Source: Atherinomorus stipes
Lineage: Eukaryota > Chordata > Actinopteri > Atheriniformes > Atherinidae
Direction: 5' to 3'
Length of the DNA stretch: 64,000 nt
Assembly (NCBI GenBank): GCA_023101725.1
Contig: JALJCO010009075.1
Location: 124,001-188,000 of the forward strand
Every line of letters begins with the position of its first letter. Positions within the stretch are counted from its first letter, which is position 1. Made by a program: the position numbers and the translations under genes. Shown here piece after piece: positions 33,288 through 44,083 of the stretch. The notes under the pieces are model-generated. The model searched no databases and had not been told where the DNA came from. It saw only the letters and a program-made list of their open reading frames with translations.

Positions 33288-33933
33288 CAGTTATTTTAGT
33301 TAACTAAAACTAAGACTTAAACTAAAACTAGCAGTGAAAAAATGATCTAGTCAAATAAAATTAAAATTAAAATTAAGAAAAAACTAAAACGAAATAGAAA
33401 CTACAAAAAACAATGCAAACCTAACTAAAACTTAACTGAATTGTAGATAAATTCAACTTAGTTTTCGTTGTCGTTTTGTTTTTCCCTTGATTAGTCATAA
33501 GATGCCTGTCCCGGGACAGCTGCTGTTCTTCCACCTTTTCTCCAGAGGGTGGCAGTATAGCAGCTATCATCTGCAGCACCTGAACTAGAAGAAGGTGCTT
33601 AGTGACGTAGCTACACGGCGGCCATCTTACTTCAGACAGCTCGGCCCTTGAACAGCATTGATGTCAGTGGTGCATGTGTTTTTAAATAACCATATCTGGC
33701 TTAATTTTCAACCGATTTTCAAACGGTTTGATTTGTTATAAATGTCAGAGATGGAGCTATGTTCCTGTATGCTTATATGTGGCATATTTTATGAGATGTT
33801 ATATGCCACATCTAAGTATGAAACTACTAAATCATTTGTTGAACTAACTAAAACTAAACTGAAACAAAAAAGCAACCTGAAAAACTAAATGAATATAAAA
33901 ACTAATGAAAATTTCAAAACTATAATAACCTTG
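33288..33933. mobile_element. non-autonomous hAT-type element nested in the repeat
   Basis: Left end cagttattttagttaactaa, right end ...caaaactataataaccttg, inverted with respect to each other (caaggttattatagttttg). Flanks tctccgag (33280-33287) and tctcggag (33934-33941) differ at one base of eight, consistent with an old 8-bp target duplication. AT-rich, full of aactaaaac words; no transposase. Confidence 0.72.
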
Positions 33934-33941
33934 TCTCGGAG

Positions 33942-35040
33942 TGCTTTTCTAGTCTTGGAATAGATTTAAAAAGTCTAATTAAAAGAAAAAAGTGAACAAA
34001 AGGGCAAATATTACAAAGTGCAAGAACACCCTGACATTGATGGTTGCAAATAGTGTCATCACATGTCCAGAGGGGGAGGAGATATGACCTCCTATAATGA
34101 AGATGCTGTTTGGTTTGCCCTATGACTACATAATTGTTAACCTTCATCTGAGTCTGTTTGCTCCCTGTTAATTAATACAGGCTTGATCCTCCCTATCGTT
34201 ATCCTCTCCCTTCTTTTTTTCTCCTCATTGACTTTGAGGTCAAAGAGCAATTTAAAACCATCCTTTCACACAAATTATTACACAAACACATAATGTGAGC
34301 TGTTTGCAGGGTCAGACATGACATCCATGCTAATACGGACTGGAAGGCATAGGAAATGTCCAATTCTTTAATAATTATTAATAGATTTTCTGCAGAAATC
34401 CTCTATACAAAGTGTAATGGATTTGGATTTTTACACTATAGAAGGAGGAAACTCTCTCCAGCACACGTTAACTGAATATAGTTGCTCTTTTCCCTGTTAC
34501 ATCCTGAGCCATTTATAGTGTTTGGGAACACAAGGAAGTCATAAATGTTTAAAAAATTCTAAAATATGCTTCATGCTCAATGCATCCGTGCATGCATGCT
34601 TTCACCTTTCATTTTTATTTTAATAACTGTGTTAGCAGAGAAATTTTCCGTAGGTAAAGCAGCATGTCAGCCTAGATGAAGACTGATGTCTCCTTCCTAG
34701 CCCGTGACCCAAATAGCTGAATTGAAGATTACATTCTCCCCAGATATTTCTCGCAAACAGGGCTGAGCCATGCTTGTTTTCAGAGGAGAGAAATATCGAC
34801 TGTTTATAGCGATAGTTAGAAATGCATGGCACTGCATTCAGACGTCGCTCCATATGTTTTAGTGGCAAGGAAACTAAAGCTGCCGAGAGAACAAGGTCAG
34901 AACTTTTCTTTAAAAATAATTCTCCATCCTACTGGTGAATCCATCTGCTTTCATCTCTGTTGAGGTTTATCCATCCAATTATCTATTTATCTATTCATGC
35001 ATCCATTTTTATGCCTGCTTATCCCAAAGCAGGGTCACGA
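33942..35040. other. intronic sequence, nothing recognised
   Basis: The first ~14 bases finish the interrupted repeat. The rest is AT-rich intron without splice signals or repeat pairs. Confidence 0.5.
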
Positions 35041-35205
35041 CCCTTACAAAAAACTAGCATATGCTTTAAGTATACTAATTTCAAGCTTTAATTAAGAGAG
35101 TATATTTTCAGTCTACTGTTTATATACTTATCAGAAATATACTTAACAAAGTTTATGTGGGATTTACTATAAGTAAATATACTAGAAGTAAAAGTATATA
35201 GGTTG
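35041..35205. repeat. AGTATACTT-rich repeat, copy 1
   Basis: Multiple occurrences of agtatact, atatactt and agtatatt within ~160 bp. The same style recurs at 58535-58690. Both may be copies of one AT-rich MITE, but ends are not defined. Confidence 0.5.
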
Positions 35206-35345
35206 TACTTCCAATGGCAGATAAACAACTCCAGCCGTTGGGTTGCCAGGCTCGCTGTCAATACGGCAAGTACCCAGCAGCCTGCAACATGTCCACTAAG
35301 TACTGCAGAGGAGTTTATAACTGACAGCTAACATGGCTAACGTTA
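35206..35345 (-). repeat. dispersed repeat, inverted copy of 21780-21920
   Basis: The reverse complement follows 21780-21920 (aacgttagccatgttagctg, ctgtcagttataaac, acttgccgtattgacagcga). Confidence 0.6.
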
Positions 35346-35964
35346 GCAAGCCCATTTATGCTTGACGCAGAAGACGGATACGCAAACGAACGGTCAGTTT
35401 TGCCCGTTGTCTGTGTTGGTTACGTATGTAATTTGGTGCGTTTTCGAGGGGCTTGTTTGTCCGTCACTCAACGCAGAAGACAAAGCAATATCACCAGAAA
35501 CCGTGGGGTCAGTGTTGAGCTGTGAAGCTGATATGCAGGAACAAACCAGAGAAGAAGAACACGAACTGGAACACAAACGAGACAAAAACCGCCGGGGTCA
35601 AACAGCCCAATAAAAGCACCTGAGAAAGAAGACGCCAAACACGCCGAGAGCATCTGTAGACATGGACGGAGCTTTTGAGGAGAGGCTGTGCGAGCGTGTC
35701 TGAAAATACACTCATCTACGACATCACATTGCCAGGGCACAGGGACAAGCAGCACTGCCGCCTAACGGGCAAACTAATTTATGAACCATGAGAACGCAGA
35801 AGACGCATGAAAGTATGAAGACAGCCATGCAGGGCGACCATGATAATATCTCCGGGGCTCTCAAGCAGCTGCCTGACTTGCCGATTCCACTGTTTCCCCC
35901 TGTGCCAGCCTAACTTTACCCAACATACTATTGCAACATGGAGACCGTATGTGGCAACCCAAAA
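35346..35964. other. unclassified, likely repeat-derived
   Basis: Phrases such as acgcagaagacg occur three times (about 35367, 35472, 35796). More GC-rich than the flanking intron. Short ORFs without recognisable domain or splice context. Confidence 0.4.
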
Positions 35965-36095
35965 TAACTAGACAAACTGATTGATCCAAGTGTGTCTGAC
36001 CTCAATCACTGGCCAAACACACCTGGATTAATTAGTTTGGTAAGTAATGAAAGACAGGAAGCAGAGGTGTTGTCTGAAGTTCAGGAAGTAATGGA
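35965..36095. repeat. foldback MITE fragment related to 41789-41960
   Basis: acctggattaattagtttgg, gtaatgaaagacaggaa and gaagttcaggaagta parallel the right arm of the palindrome at 41789-41960. The left arm is degraded. Confidence 0.6.
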
Positions 36096-36120
36096 AACTT
36101 TTCTGTCTATACTTTGTCTT

Positions 36121-36477
36121 TAAAGCCCCTTTCAGACTTTCATTAATAGTACGGACTTTATCTGAACGCAAACGGTATAAAAGACAAACGTTTCACACTT
36201 TTACCCCCGGAGCTGTGGCAGACACGTACCAGCTAGCCCTCATGTTATAAGAGCAGAAATGTTACAGCACGTCCTTTTGGCTGAACGCACAAGAAATGTT
36301 CCCGTATAATGATTTCCTATTCTGTTTCCACAATCTACCCGCCCCGAACATTTCCCGATATCTGAATGTGGCCAAAACGTGAGAGGTCTGCCAGGTAGCG
36401 ATGTGTTTGAAAAAAACTACTGTTAAAGCGCAGATGGACTTCACCACAAATATTCTGCAAGTCTGAAAGCAGCTTAA
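36121..36477. mobile_element. MITE with inverted ends
   Basis: Left aagcccctttcagactttc, right gcaagtctgaaagcagctta; the complement of the right end matches the left. About 357 bp, no coding content. Confidence 0.7.
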
Positions 36478-36744
36478 GGGTGTTGTTGACATGAAATATT
36501 GCATTGATTTAATTATAATTTTAGATATACGTATGCAAAGAATATGGATATTCTTTGCATTTGAGTCTGTTGAATAAAGAAGCAAGTTAACAACTTAACT
36601 TCTCTGAAAACACGTTTCTGCTTACAGATGATAAATAATTACCTTGAAATAACATCAGATTTATTTTTGTTGCATTGACATTGCTTGCATGATAATGACC
36701 CCAAAACCTAAGAACCAAACATTTTTGCTTCACCACCTTCTCAG
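36478..36744. other. intron end before exon 36745
   Basis: AT-rich. Contains caaagaatatggatattctttg near 36536, a perfect 22-bp palindrome. Ends in caccaccttctcag acceptor. Confidence 0.6.
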
Positions 36745-36909
36745 GCTGCTTTCCGCACAGACCTGTCTGTACTGCTGGACCAGATCGGGGGTGGAAAAGA
36801 ATCCCTGAGCTTCATGAAACGCCGAATCCGCCGTCTGACACAACAGTGGGCAACGGCCGCCAACCGCCTGGATGTTAAACTGGGGCAACGATGGAGAGAC
36901 CAGAAGAAG
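36745..36909 (+). CDS. mgat5b: mgat5b exon: 55 codons before the catalytic fold
   Basis: Acceptor caccttctcag, donor gtaagaa, 165 bp in phase 0. Peptide: AAFRTDLSVLLDQIGGGKES, then LSFMKRRIRRLTQQWATAAN, then RLDVKLGQRWRDQKK. The GSGKESL.FMK(K/R)R..RLT.QWA pattern is what I recall for MGAT5B. It is a basic, probably helical segment that connects the N-terminal luminal domain to the first beta strand of the GT18 transferase domain, which begins in the next exon (ILVHVGFLTEES). The short ORF starting at 36814 is the 3' half of this exon read through its donor. Confidence 0.92.
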
Positions 36910-37084
36910 GTAAGAAATAATGAAAGTAAAATGAATAATAGATGGCCTTTTATGAGAATGAAGCGCGGACAGACTGTTGTGTTTATAATGTCATGAAAAT
37001 CTGCAGCACGTTTTTATTAAGAGAAACATGTTAAGGTACAAAGTGCTTTTATTCTTTTACTTTTTAATACTTTCTTTTCTTCTG
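36910..37084. other. intron start
   Basis: AT-rich, no repeat pair seen. Confidence 0.5.
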
Positions 37085-37146
37085 ATGTAAAGCACTTTGA
37101 ACCGTTTTGTGCATTAAATGCGCCAAACAAATAAACTTACCTTGCC
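37085..37146 (+). repeat. LINE 3' tail fragment
   Basis: gtaaagcactttgaaccg... followed by caaataaacttaccttgcct, the same tail style as 32380-32430. Very short 5'-truncated piece. Confidence 0.55.
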
Positions 37147-37624
37147 TTACAAAAGGTAGCAGGCAGTGTTGTATAAAGTACCCAAAAGCCACACTTGAGT
37201 AAAAAGTAAAAGTACCTTACTGGAAAATTACTTTAGTAAAAGTGAAAGTCGCCTGCTAGAATATTACTTGAGTAAAAGTAAAAAAGTAGCTAGTATTTAT
37301 TGTACTTAAGTATCAAAAGTAAAAAGTACTTTTAATAAAAACACAATCAGAAATTTGAGTTTAATTTAATTTATTTAGTTTTTAACTTTTGTTTCATTTA
37401 CAAAGTGTAAAGGAGCTTCAATGCCTCCTTATATAAACCCAACAAATATGGAAAAATATCCTTACAGACCTACATGCATGCCAACATTCATACCCACATG
37501 CATTCAATGTAAAATCATTCCTAATAAACTCTTGGTGCTTGGAGGTGATGCAAACAAACAAAAAACTTGATTGGTTGAACGTTAACATGACTGCAGTGTG
37601 ACAGCACATGAACTGTCCATCCAG

Positions 37625-37825
37625 TCATTCCTGAACCCTGAAAAACTTTTTGTTCAACCTCAAAAGAAGTTGTTTCTCAAAATGGTGAGAACTCAGTCTC
37701 ACTCTTCTTGGGCTGAAGACCAGACCAGCGATGCTGAACAGCCTTTCACCTGCTGCTGAGGCAGGTAAAGGTGTGTTTAGCTTCAGAGACAGCTGCACAA
37801 GGCTGCTAGTGGCTACTAGTCCCAC
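37625..37825 (-). pseudogene. hAT transposase C-terminal remnant
   Basis: The frame reads TPLPASAAGERLFSIAGLVF, then SPRRVRLSSHHFEKQLLLRL. This matches the hAT dimerisation region (P.S.A.SERLFS.AG....R..L....E...FLK). The N-terminal and catalytic Asp segments are absent, so only the last ~60 residues survive inside a 1.6-kb element. The Ser before Glu in the usual SER signature is Gly here. Confidence 0.8.
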
Positions 37826-37989
37826 TACAACAAAACAAAGATTGTCATTGGCTTGTTATTTTGAGATGCTCAGGTAAATGTAATGGAGTAAAAGTATTGA
37901 TTTTTTTATGGAAAATGTAGTGAAGTAAAAGTAAAAGTAAAAGTAATCAGAAATAGAAGTCGTAAAGTACAAATATAAAAATAAAATTA

Positions 37990-38733
37990 CTTAAAGGTGC
38001 CATGACATCAAATTTCACTTTTCTGGGGTTTTAGGTGTATAATATGATCTGTTGTGCACTGATGAGGCATGTGAATGTAGAGTGAGAATAAAGTTCCTGT
38101 TTTGGTCTGTCAGCTTTGTCTCTCTGCTAGAAACAGTTGAATAGACAGAGGCTATCATTCTACGTGTCTATCATTCTACGTAATTTAATTGCTCCAATAA
38201 GAGCACGCTATCAAGTAAACAGCGCCCCCCCCCCTCTCTCTCCTAACGGTTTATGCACCGTCCGCTCCCCCCTCCTCCCTGTCTGATTCAGCTCGGTATG
38301 GAGCTGTAGTCTTTGTGAGTAGGTCTGGATTTTAAACAAATGGATTTAAAAGAACTTCTGAGCAACACTGAGGGAGGGGGCCACAACCTTGTCATTACCT
38401 GTAAGTTTATTTATTTTTAAATGCTGCTTGTCTGATACGTGCTCACACTGTCTGAAGGCCAGTTGCTAGCAGTTAGCTTTAGACTCCGACCGAGCTTGAC
38501 CTGTTTCCAAATAAGGTCATAGCAAATAAGGTGTAGCCAATCAAAATGAAGTCAACGTGGCTCCGGGTAAAGCTCCATATCATCACCGGACCAACTGTAT
38601 TACTGAGGAGTGAGGTCTGGCGTTTCAAAACAATCTCCGCTGTAAAAAATGCGTTTTTTTTGGAGTATTTACATATGCAGTAATGCCAACAACATAAACT
38701 AGTTTTTAACTGCTATGTCATCACTCCTTTAAG
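37990..38733. mobile_element. MITE nested inside the hAT fossil
   Basis: Left cttaaaggtgccatgacatc, right gctatgtcatcactccttta; inverted with mismatches. It interrupts the aagtaaaagta subterminal zone of the hAT, which resumes with gtaaagtaatgaagtat. Confidence 0.7.
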
Positions 38734-38846
38734 TAAAGTAATGAAGTATTTTTACTTAATAGCTATACAACACTGGTAGCAGGAAGTGTCCACGTTTACA
38801 TGAGAAGTTTTAATGACAAAAAAAAGGGAATTTCACTTTAAAGGGA

Positions 38847-39245
38847 GGCTGCACGGTGGCGTGGTGGTTAGCACCGCAGCCTCACAGTAAGAAGGTCACT
38901 GGTTCGATTCCCAGCTGGGGAGGGGTTCGAACAATTCCAACTGTGGCCTTCCTGTGTGGAGTTTGCATGTTCTCCCCGTGTATGCGTGGGTTCTCTCCGG
39001 GTATTCCGGCTTCCTCCCACAGTCCAAAGACATGCATGCTAGGTTAATTGATCACTCTAAATTGCCCCTAGGTATGAATGTGAGCGTGCATGGTTGTCTG
39101 TCTCTCTGTGTTGGCCCTGCGACAGACTGGCGACCTGTCCAGGGTGTACCCCGCCTCTCGCCTGTTAATAGCTGGGATAGGCTCCAGCAACCCCCGCGAC
39201 CCTGAACTGGATAAGCGGTACAGAAAATGACTGACATGACATGAC
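38847..39245 (+). repeat. SINE-like repeat copy 2 (longest)
   Basis: Head ggctgcacggtggcgtggtg with a tRNA-like A box (gtggttagcacc) and a good B box (ggttcgattcc), then ttcgaacaattccaac, gcgtgggttctctccgggta, ccaaagacatgcatgctagg, ttaattgatcactctaaatt, gcgacctgtccagggtgtac and the tail ggataagcggtacagaaaat plus tgacatgacatgac. Other copies: 2370-2570 (head only) and, reversed, 61585-62145 (tail and middle). Confidence 0.8.
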
Positions 39246-39591
39246 TTTAAATGGACCTTGTAAACACTTCATTCCATATAAAAAATGGTAATTCCAAATT
39301 AAACTTGTAATGAATGAGTAATGAAGTAATTTTTATCCATTATGTATAATTTTATTCCACTTTAACTTAACTCCAGTCATTCATTTCCTTGTCCCGTTGC
39401 AATGGCGCTTGTCAAAGCACATGCAAAACAAGCGTTGTACTCGTGTTAGCTGGCAGAAATGAAGTAGCATGTTAGTGTTGAGCAGCTTCTACCAAACTAC
39501 AATCAAATTAAAGTGAAAATCAGTTTTTTTAAGTGGTTTTATATGTTGTGGCCAAAAAGAAATGGATCAGGAAGCAGAGTTTGTTTGGACG
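39246..39591. other. intronic sequence, nothing recognised
   Basis: AT-rich, no structure noted. Confidence 0.5.
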
Positions 39592-40666
39592 TACAGTTGT
39601 GCTGGAAAGTTTACACATCCTCCCATTTAGGACAGAAAAAATCAGCTGCCAGTGAAATGAGTTGAAATTGACAAAAGTAATAATAAATGACAATTTTATG
39701 AGCATCATGACGTTGATTTTGTAAACAAGCATGATGAGGTTTTAAAATTTTGTTTAGCATCACTTTGAGGCAATCAGGTGTTTTCTGTGATGTTTAAAAC
39801 TATTTCTACACCTGTTGACAGGTATTTTGGTCCACTGTTCATGCACAAGGTGTGTTAATTTGTCTGGGATAGTTTGTTTCTTCAAATTATTTTTCTAATC
39901 AAAAATTCAAAATCAATATTTTATTCTACTAAATTATAATTTAGTAAAAAAATTTTTTTTTTTTTTTACTTTTGTCAGTTTCATGTTATTTTTAGTTTAT
40001 TTCTTTGTTTTTAGTTTATTTTATTTTCCATTTTATGCATATTTTTGATTTTCTGATTATCTAAAGGTGTACATTTATTTATGTATTCTATGATTGGTTG
40101 GGGATATTTTATCGTGTGCGATATATCGTCAGAGAAATTCACAATAAAATTTGAATTTTCGTTTTTATGTGAGATGACAATTTATAGGTTGTGTTTGCAG
40201 TTGCACTTTTTACTTTCTTTTAGCCCAGTTGTTTTGCTGTTTGCATCGTTTGAATATATGTAGAATTTGGTCTCTCATATTTCAGACTTGTTTGCTTGGT
40301 GTCACTACAGTTTCGCAATACAGGTGCACTACTTGAACTTAATTGATATAGTTTAGTGGCTTCTAGTATTTTGTTGGGCTTTCAAGACAGAATTTAGTGA
40401 CAGATTTATAATACAAAATATTTTGCTGATAGTTTTTATCGTCACTTATCGTTACCGTGATAAATAAGAGAAATTATCGCAGTATATTTTTTAGTCCATA
40501 TCGCCCATCCCTACTATGAATCTTTGTATGGACCCCAGGAAGAATGGCAACAGCATCTTCCTCTAACTAATGGGGATCCACAATAAATCCAAAACAAAAT
40601 TTGAATTATTGTGATTTCAGCCTTTTCTTTAATGGGAGGGTATGTAAACTTTCAGGCACCACTGTA
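39592..40666. mobile_element. Tc1/mariner-type non-autonomous element with nested repeat
   Basis: Inverted ends tacagttgtgctggaaagtt and ...aactttcaggcaccactgta, bounded by TA. Parts of the body (ttgacaaaagtaataataaatgacaattt, reversed) resemble the MITE at 31829-32153. An AT-rich inner stretch about 40085-40515 ends atatcgcccatccctac, which looks like the end of a hAT-type insertion. No transposase. Confidence 0.75.
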
Positions 40667-41290
40667 AATATGTCACGTTCACCCCCTGTCCAATCAGAGC
40701 TCTTCCCAACCCCCAAAGCATAAATAAACCTGCTTTCCATATAAACCTTAATTCAGAATTATTATGTCCATGTAAATGAGAATAATTCAATTCCAAATTT
40801 TATGATTCAGAATAATTAATTCTGAATTTAAAAAAAAAAAAAACATCATGTAACTGTGGCTGATGAAATATGAAGAAACACAACATGTAACACAATAAAT
40901 GAAATGACAGCTTTTTCTTTTATTACCCAGTAATTCCATTTTAATAGAAAAAGTTTATACAAGTCCTTTTTGCAATATAAGAAAACATTTCTCAGTGTCA
41001 GAAAAGGTTTTGAAAACTATGTTTCTCTCAAATAGTTTGGCATTTAAGGGCTTTTTCAGATGCATCTTGAAAGTTGTCATTTGAATAATAGCTGGTGGGA
41101 GAAAAATTATAGCAGGAAGTAATAATAGGTTGTCCATCACCGTAGTCTCCATCTGTGTGCAACTGTCTCTGTGTATTTATTCAAAGTTTGTTCCCAAAGC
41201 CGTGGTACTGTAAGACAAGTCTTTACTGCAGCATCTTATTGTAACATTGACTTCATTAAGGTTGCTTCTGTGTGGATTAATCGAATCCAT
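40667..41290. other. intronic sequence
   Basis: Contains repeated ttcagaatta/aattctgaatt words (40750-40830) and an A run. No exon. Confidence 0.45.
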
Positions 41291-41645
41291 TTATTTCAAA
41301 GACTCAGTGTGAGAGCAAGGAATAGCTATTAGGATGAAGAAAAGGGAAGAAACTGAGGGGGGGTAAGCAGCTAAAGAATGACAATGATGAACGATTGGGA
41401 TTATGACGTGATGCCAAGCATGTGCTAGTGCGAGAAGGAGAAGAATGAGACAAGAACGGAGGTACAAGAGGGGGATGGATGGGACTGTAGAGTATGGATT
41501 AGCAGGGGATTGATGGAGGGGGAGAAGGGACTGATGTGCTGCTGAGATGAGCAAGAAACTGGGCCTAGAACACCATGTGACTGTTGATGTCGGCTTGGAC
41601 CCTGAGTTTGTAATAAAGATTGAATTGAACTGAATTGAATACTTC
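41291..41645 (+). repeat. retroelement 3' end with TTGAA-type tail
   Basis: Purine-rich non-coding stretch ending gtaataaagattgaattgaa then ctgaattgaa, a tail style seen in fish retroelements. A 146-residue minus-strand frame across it is a composition artefact. Confidence 0.45.
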
Positions 41646-41788
41646 ATGTATAACCAGTTCAAAATAGGTGCAATTAGACAGCTTAAAGTTCCTGATGTTA
41701 GCAAAAGCAGAATATACAGCAATAACTTCAAGACTTAAATAGTTTTTTCTAATTTCCTCATCATCTGTATTAGTGCAGTGGATAACTC
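41646..41788. other. spacer
   Basis: No structure beyond AT-rich intron. Confidence 0.5.
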
Positions 41789-41960
41789 CACTGCTTCCTG
41801 AACTTAGTAGTGCTAATCTGTTTCCTGTCTTTCATTATTGGACAAAATAATGAATCCAGGTATGCCTGACCTCAGTAACCATGCCAACACCTGGATTAAT
41901 CAGTTTGTCCAATAATGAAAGCAGGGAACAGATTAGTGCTACTAAGTTCAGGAAGTAGTG
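41789..41960. repeat. palindromic MITE, ~57-bp arms
   Basis: The left arm (cactgcttcctgaacttagt... to ...cattattggacaaa) pairs with the right arm (tttgtccaataatgaaag... to ...tcaggaagtagtg) with about five mismatches in 57. The ~57-bp centre contains a second nested pair (aatccaggt / acctggatt). Related fragment at 35965-36095. Confidence 0.85.
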
Positions 41961-43391
41961 GCGTTGTGCATTTAGCAATTGTGATACAAGAAAGACGTGT
42001 GGTACTCTTCAAGGTCTTCTTTTACCAAAAATAACACTGGCCACACAAAAATCCAAGATGGCCGTCATTTTTCAAGATGGGTAGCAACCCTGACCACATT
42101 TTGCTTTTTCATTTTTTAAATGGTTGGTTCATGAATTTTTTCAAGATAGAAATGGTTTTCTTTTTTTGATAACTAGCATCATGACTTTTGTTTTAAAGGT
42201 CCAGTGTGTAACTAATTTGGCCTTTAATAGTAAAAATCCAGGATTGCTTTCCTAAATCGGTATTTTACTTAAGTCTAATCATAATAGCATCCAAATGAAA
42301 ATGTTTTCATAGCTTAGAACGGGTTGTTTATAAATAGAAAAGGTGGTGGAGCACCTAACCAAAGGCTGCCATGTCGCATCGCCATCTTGAAATACTGAGA
42401 GAAAAGACCAAATCCCCAACTTCCATAAACAGGTTTGCTACCAGATGCTCCGCATGCGTGCTGCCTTTGCTACTATCCATGGTGCTTTGCCTGTAATTGG
42501 CCTGTACTTCCGCAGCATATAGTTCCCCTATTGAATGCTGCCTAGTCAGTTCTCTGATGTGAAATCAGCCTGCCATTTTTGCTCGATCAGAATGTGCGGG
42601 TCACAAAACGTAATTGGAGAAAAATTTTGAGTTAATTAGTTCACTTTTGCCAAGTGGTGCTAGTTGGAAACACTAGATTACAGCAACTATGCTTAGCTAA
42701 GCTAAAGTCAGTGCTGCCAGATTCAGTGAATGACTGGGTCAGTTGGAAAACGCTTCTGCCCACTTGTCCAACTCAGGGGTGGCATATGCCTTTAACTCGT
42801 TGGCACCAGCCAGGAAACAGAATTATGTATTGTTCTGTACCTCATCCCCTGATGGGACACTCAGACTTGTGTAATATGTTGACTTTGTGACTTCGGTAGT
42901 GGTAATAACGGACTTAAACGGTGAGGTACCAGAGAGCACTGCTCGGTTATTTGCGTTTAACTAGCGCACTAGTAGACGGGAGTAATTCTCACAGACCAGG
43001 GTTTTAATTGTTGATATTAAATCTAATTACAAATATGGCATCATCTTGGCCACAATTTAAAGGTTTTATACCCAAACAACTACTGAACACATTATTTTCT
43101 GGGTTGTAGAATCCAGTGGTGGCATTTTCACATTTGGAAGTACAGAACTGAGACGATGATGAGATCTTGTGATAGAGTGAATGTCAGCTCACGGCCAGAG
43201 CACACTGGGGACATCACTGTGTAAGTCAGCCTGAGATTCAATGCCAGTGGTAGTAGAGTAGTTGGTAGCTATTGGATATCGTTAGATAGCCACACTTGAA
43301 CTGACAGGAGGTGCCACCATTGGAAAACCAACCCAAGGGCAGCCATCTTGGACACTACATTAGTTATTCTAATATGCAACTGCCATGGACA
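41961..43391. other. intronic, repeat-like in part
   Basis: 42196-42330 starts with aaaggtccagtgtgtaacta, the usual opening of a common fish MITE, but I could not define its other end. 42640-43300 shows no exon. Confidence 0.4.
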
Positions 43392-44083
43392 AACTTATCT
43401 GCATTTGACATTTAGCGTAGGGCCACATAGACATTGTTGTCACGATTACAACATTCATGTCCAGAAAAGGGATTAGATCCATAATTTTTGTGCAATGCGA
43501 CCGCGCCAAAAATCCGGAACCGTTGTCAGAATGAAATGGTTGGAAGAGGCTGGCTGCACAATTGGAAAGTCTGGAACATTTGACACGGGAGGGGGGGGGG
43601 GGGTTGTTGGATGTCTGGCAGTGGTTGTTTGTGTCTTTTAGCTCCCGACGCTTCCCCTGAAGTAGACATCCCTCATGCACACCAAGTAAAGAGACACACA
43701 GGACACGTTTCTCAGAGCTTCATGCTGGCTCTCTCTCGGTCAGCATGCTCAATGCATGTACGTGCATAGATTGTCTATTAGTGACAGACATCGCACGCTA
43801 ACAGGTGGTGACGCCACCAGCTGGACTGGAGGTTTGCCGTCTCTTTCTACTTGTCTATTGTTGAGCACCTTGGGCGATCAGTGGATTGTTGTTAAGTGTG
43901 CTCTATAAATAAACTTGAACTTGAACTTGAGCTTGAACTACTTATGTCACAGCGTGATCACGACAGTTGCACCCTCAAAACGTTTCAGAAAACAACCATG
44001 AGACTGCGCAGAGTTGTCGGACCCCTGCTGGGAGAATCTAGATCATTCAAGTTTAGTTAATTTGAGGAAACCCATGAGACCGT
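43392..44083 (+). repeat. dispersed repeat, more complete copy (relative split at 26960-28548)
   Basis: Left part (cacatagacattgttgtcac, gcgaccgcgccaaaaatccg) and right part (cgtttcagaaaacaaccatg, aaacccatgagaccg) match the two halves at 26960-27150 and 28396-28548. Between them lies a LINE-like tail, ttgagcaccttgggcgatca...ctataaataaacttgaacttgaact (43860-43938). Confidence 0.65.

Larger units (their letters stand above)
37164..38775 (-). mobile_element. hAT transposon fossil with perfect target duplications
   Basis: Ends cagtgttgtataaagta and ...tagctatacaacactg are inverted. Both flanks are gtagcagg (37156-37163, 38776-38783), an 8-bp target duplication. Subterminal regions carry many aagtaaaagta words. 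A relic of the transposase C-terminus lies on the minus strand. A MITE is nested at about 37990-38733. Non-autonomous now. Confidence 0.9.

Noticed and set aside
41291..41731. 146-residue minus-strand frame with hydrophobic stretches
   Set aside because: Complement of a purine-rich repeat 3' end. The apparent membrane segments come from pyrimidine richness, and there is no splice or promoter context.
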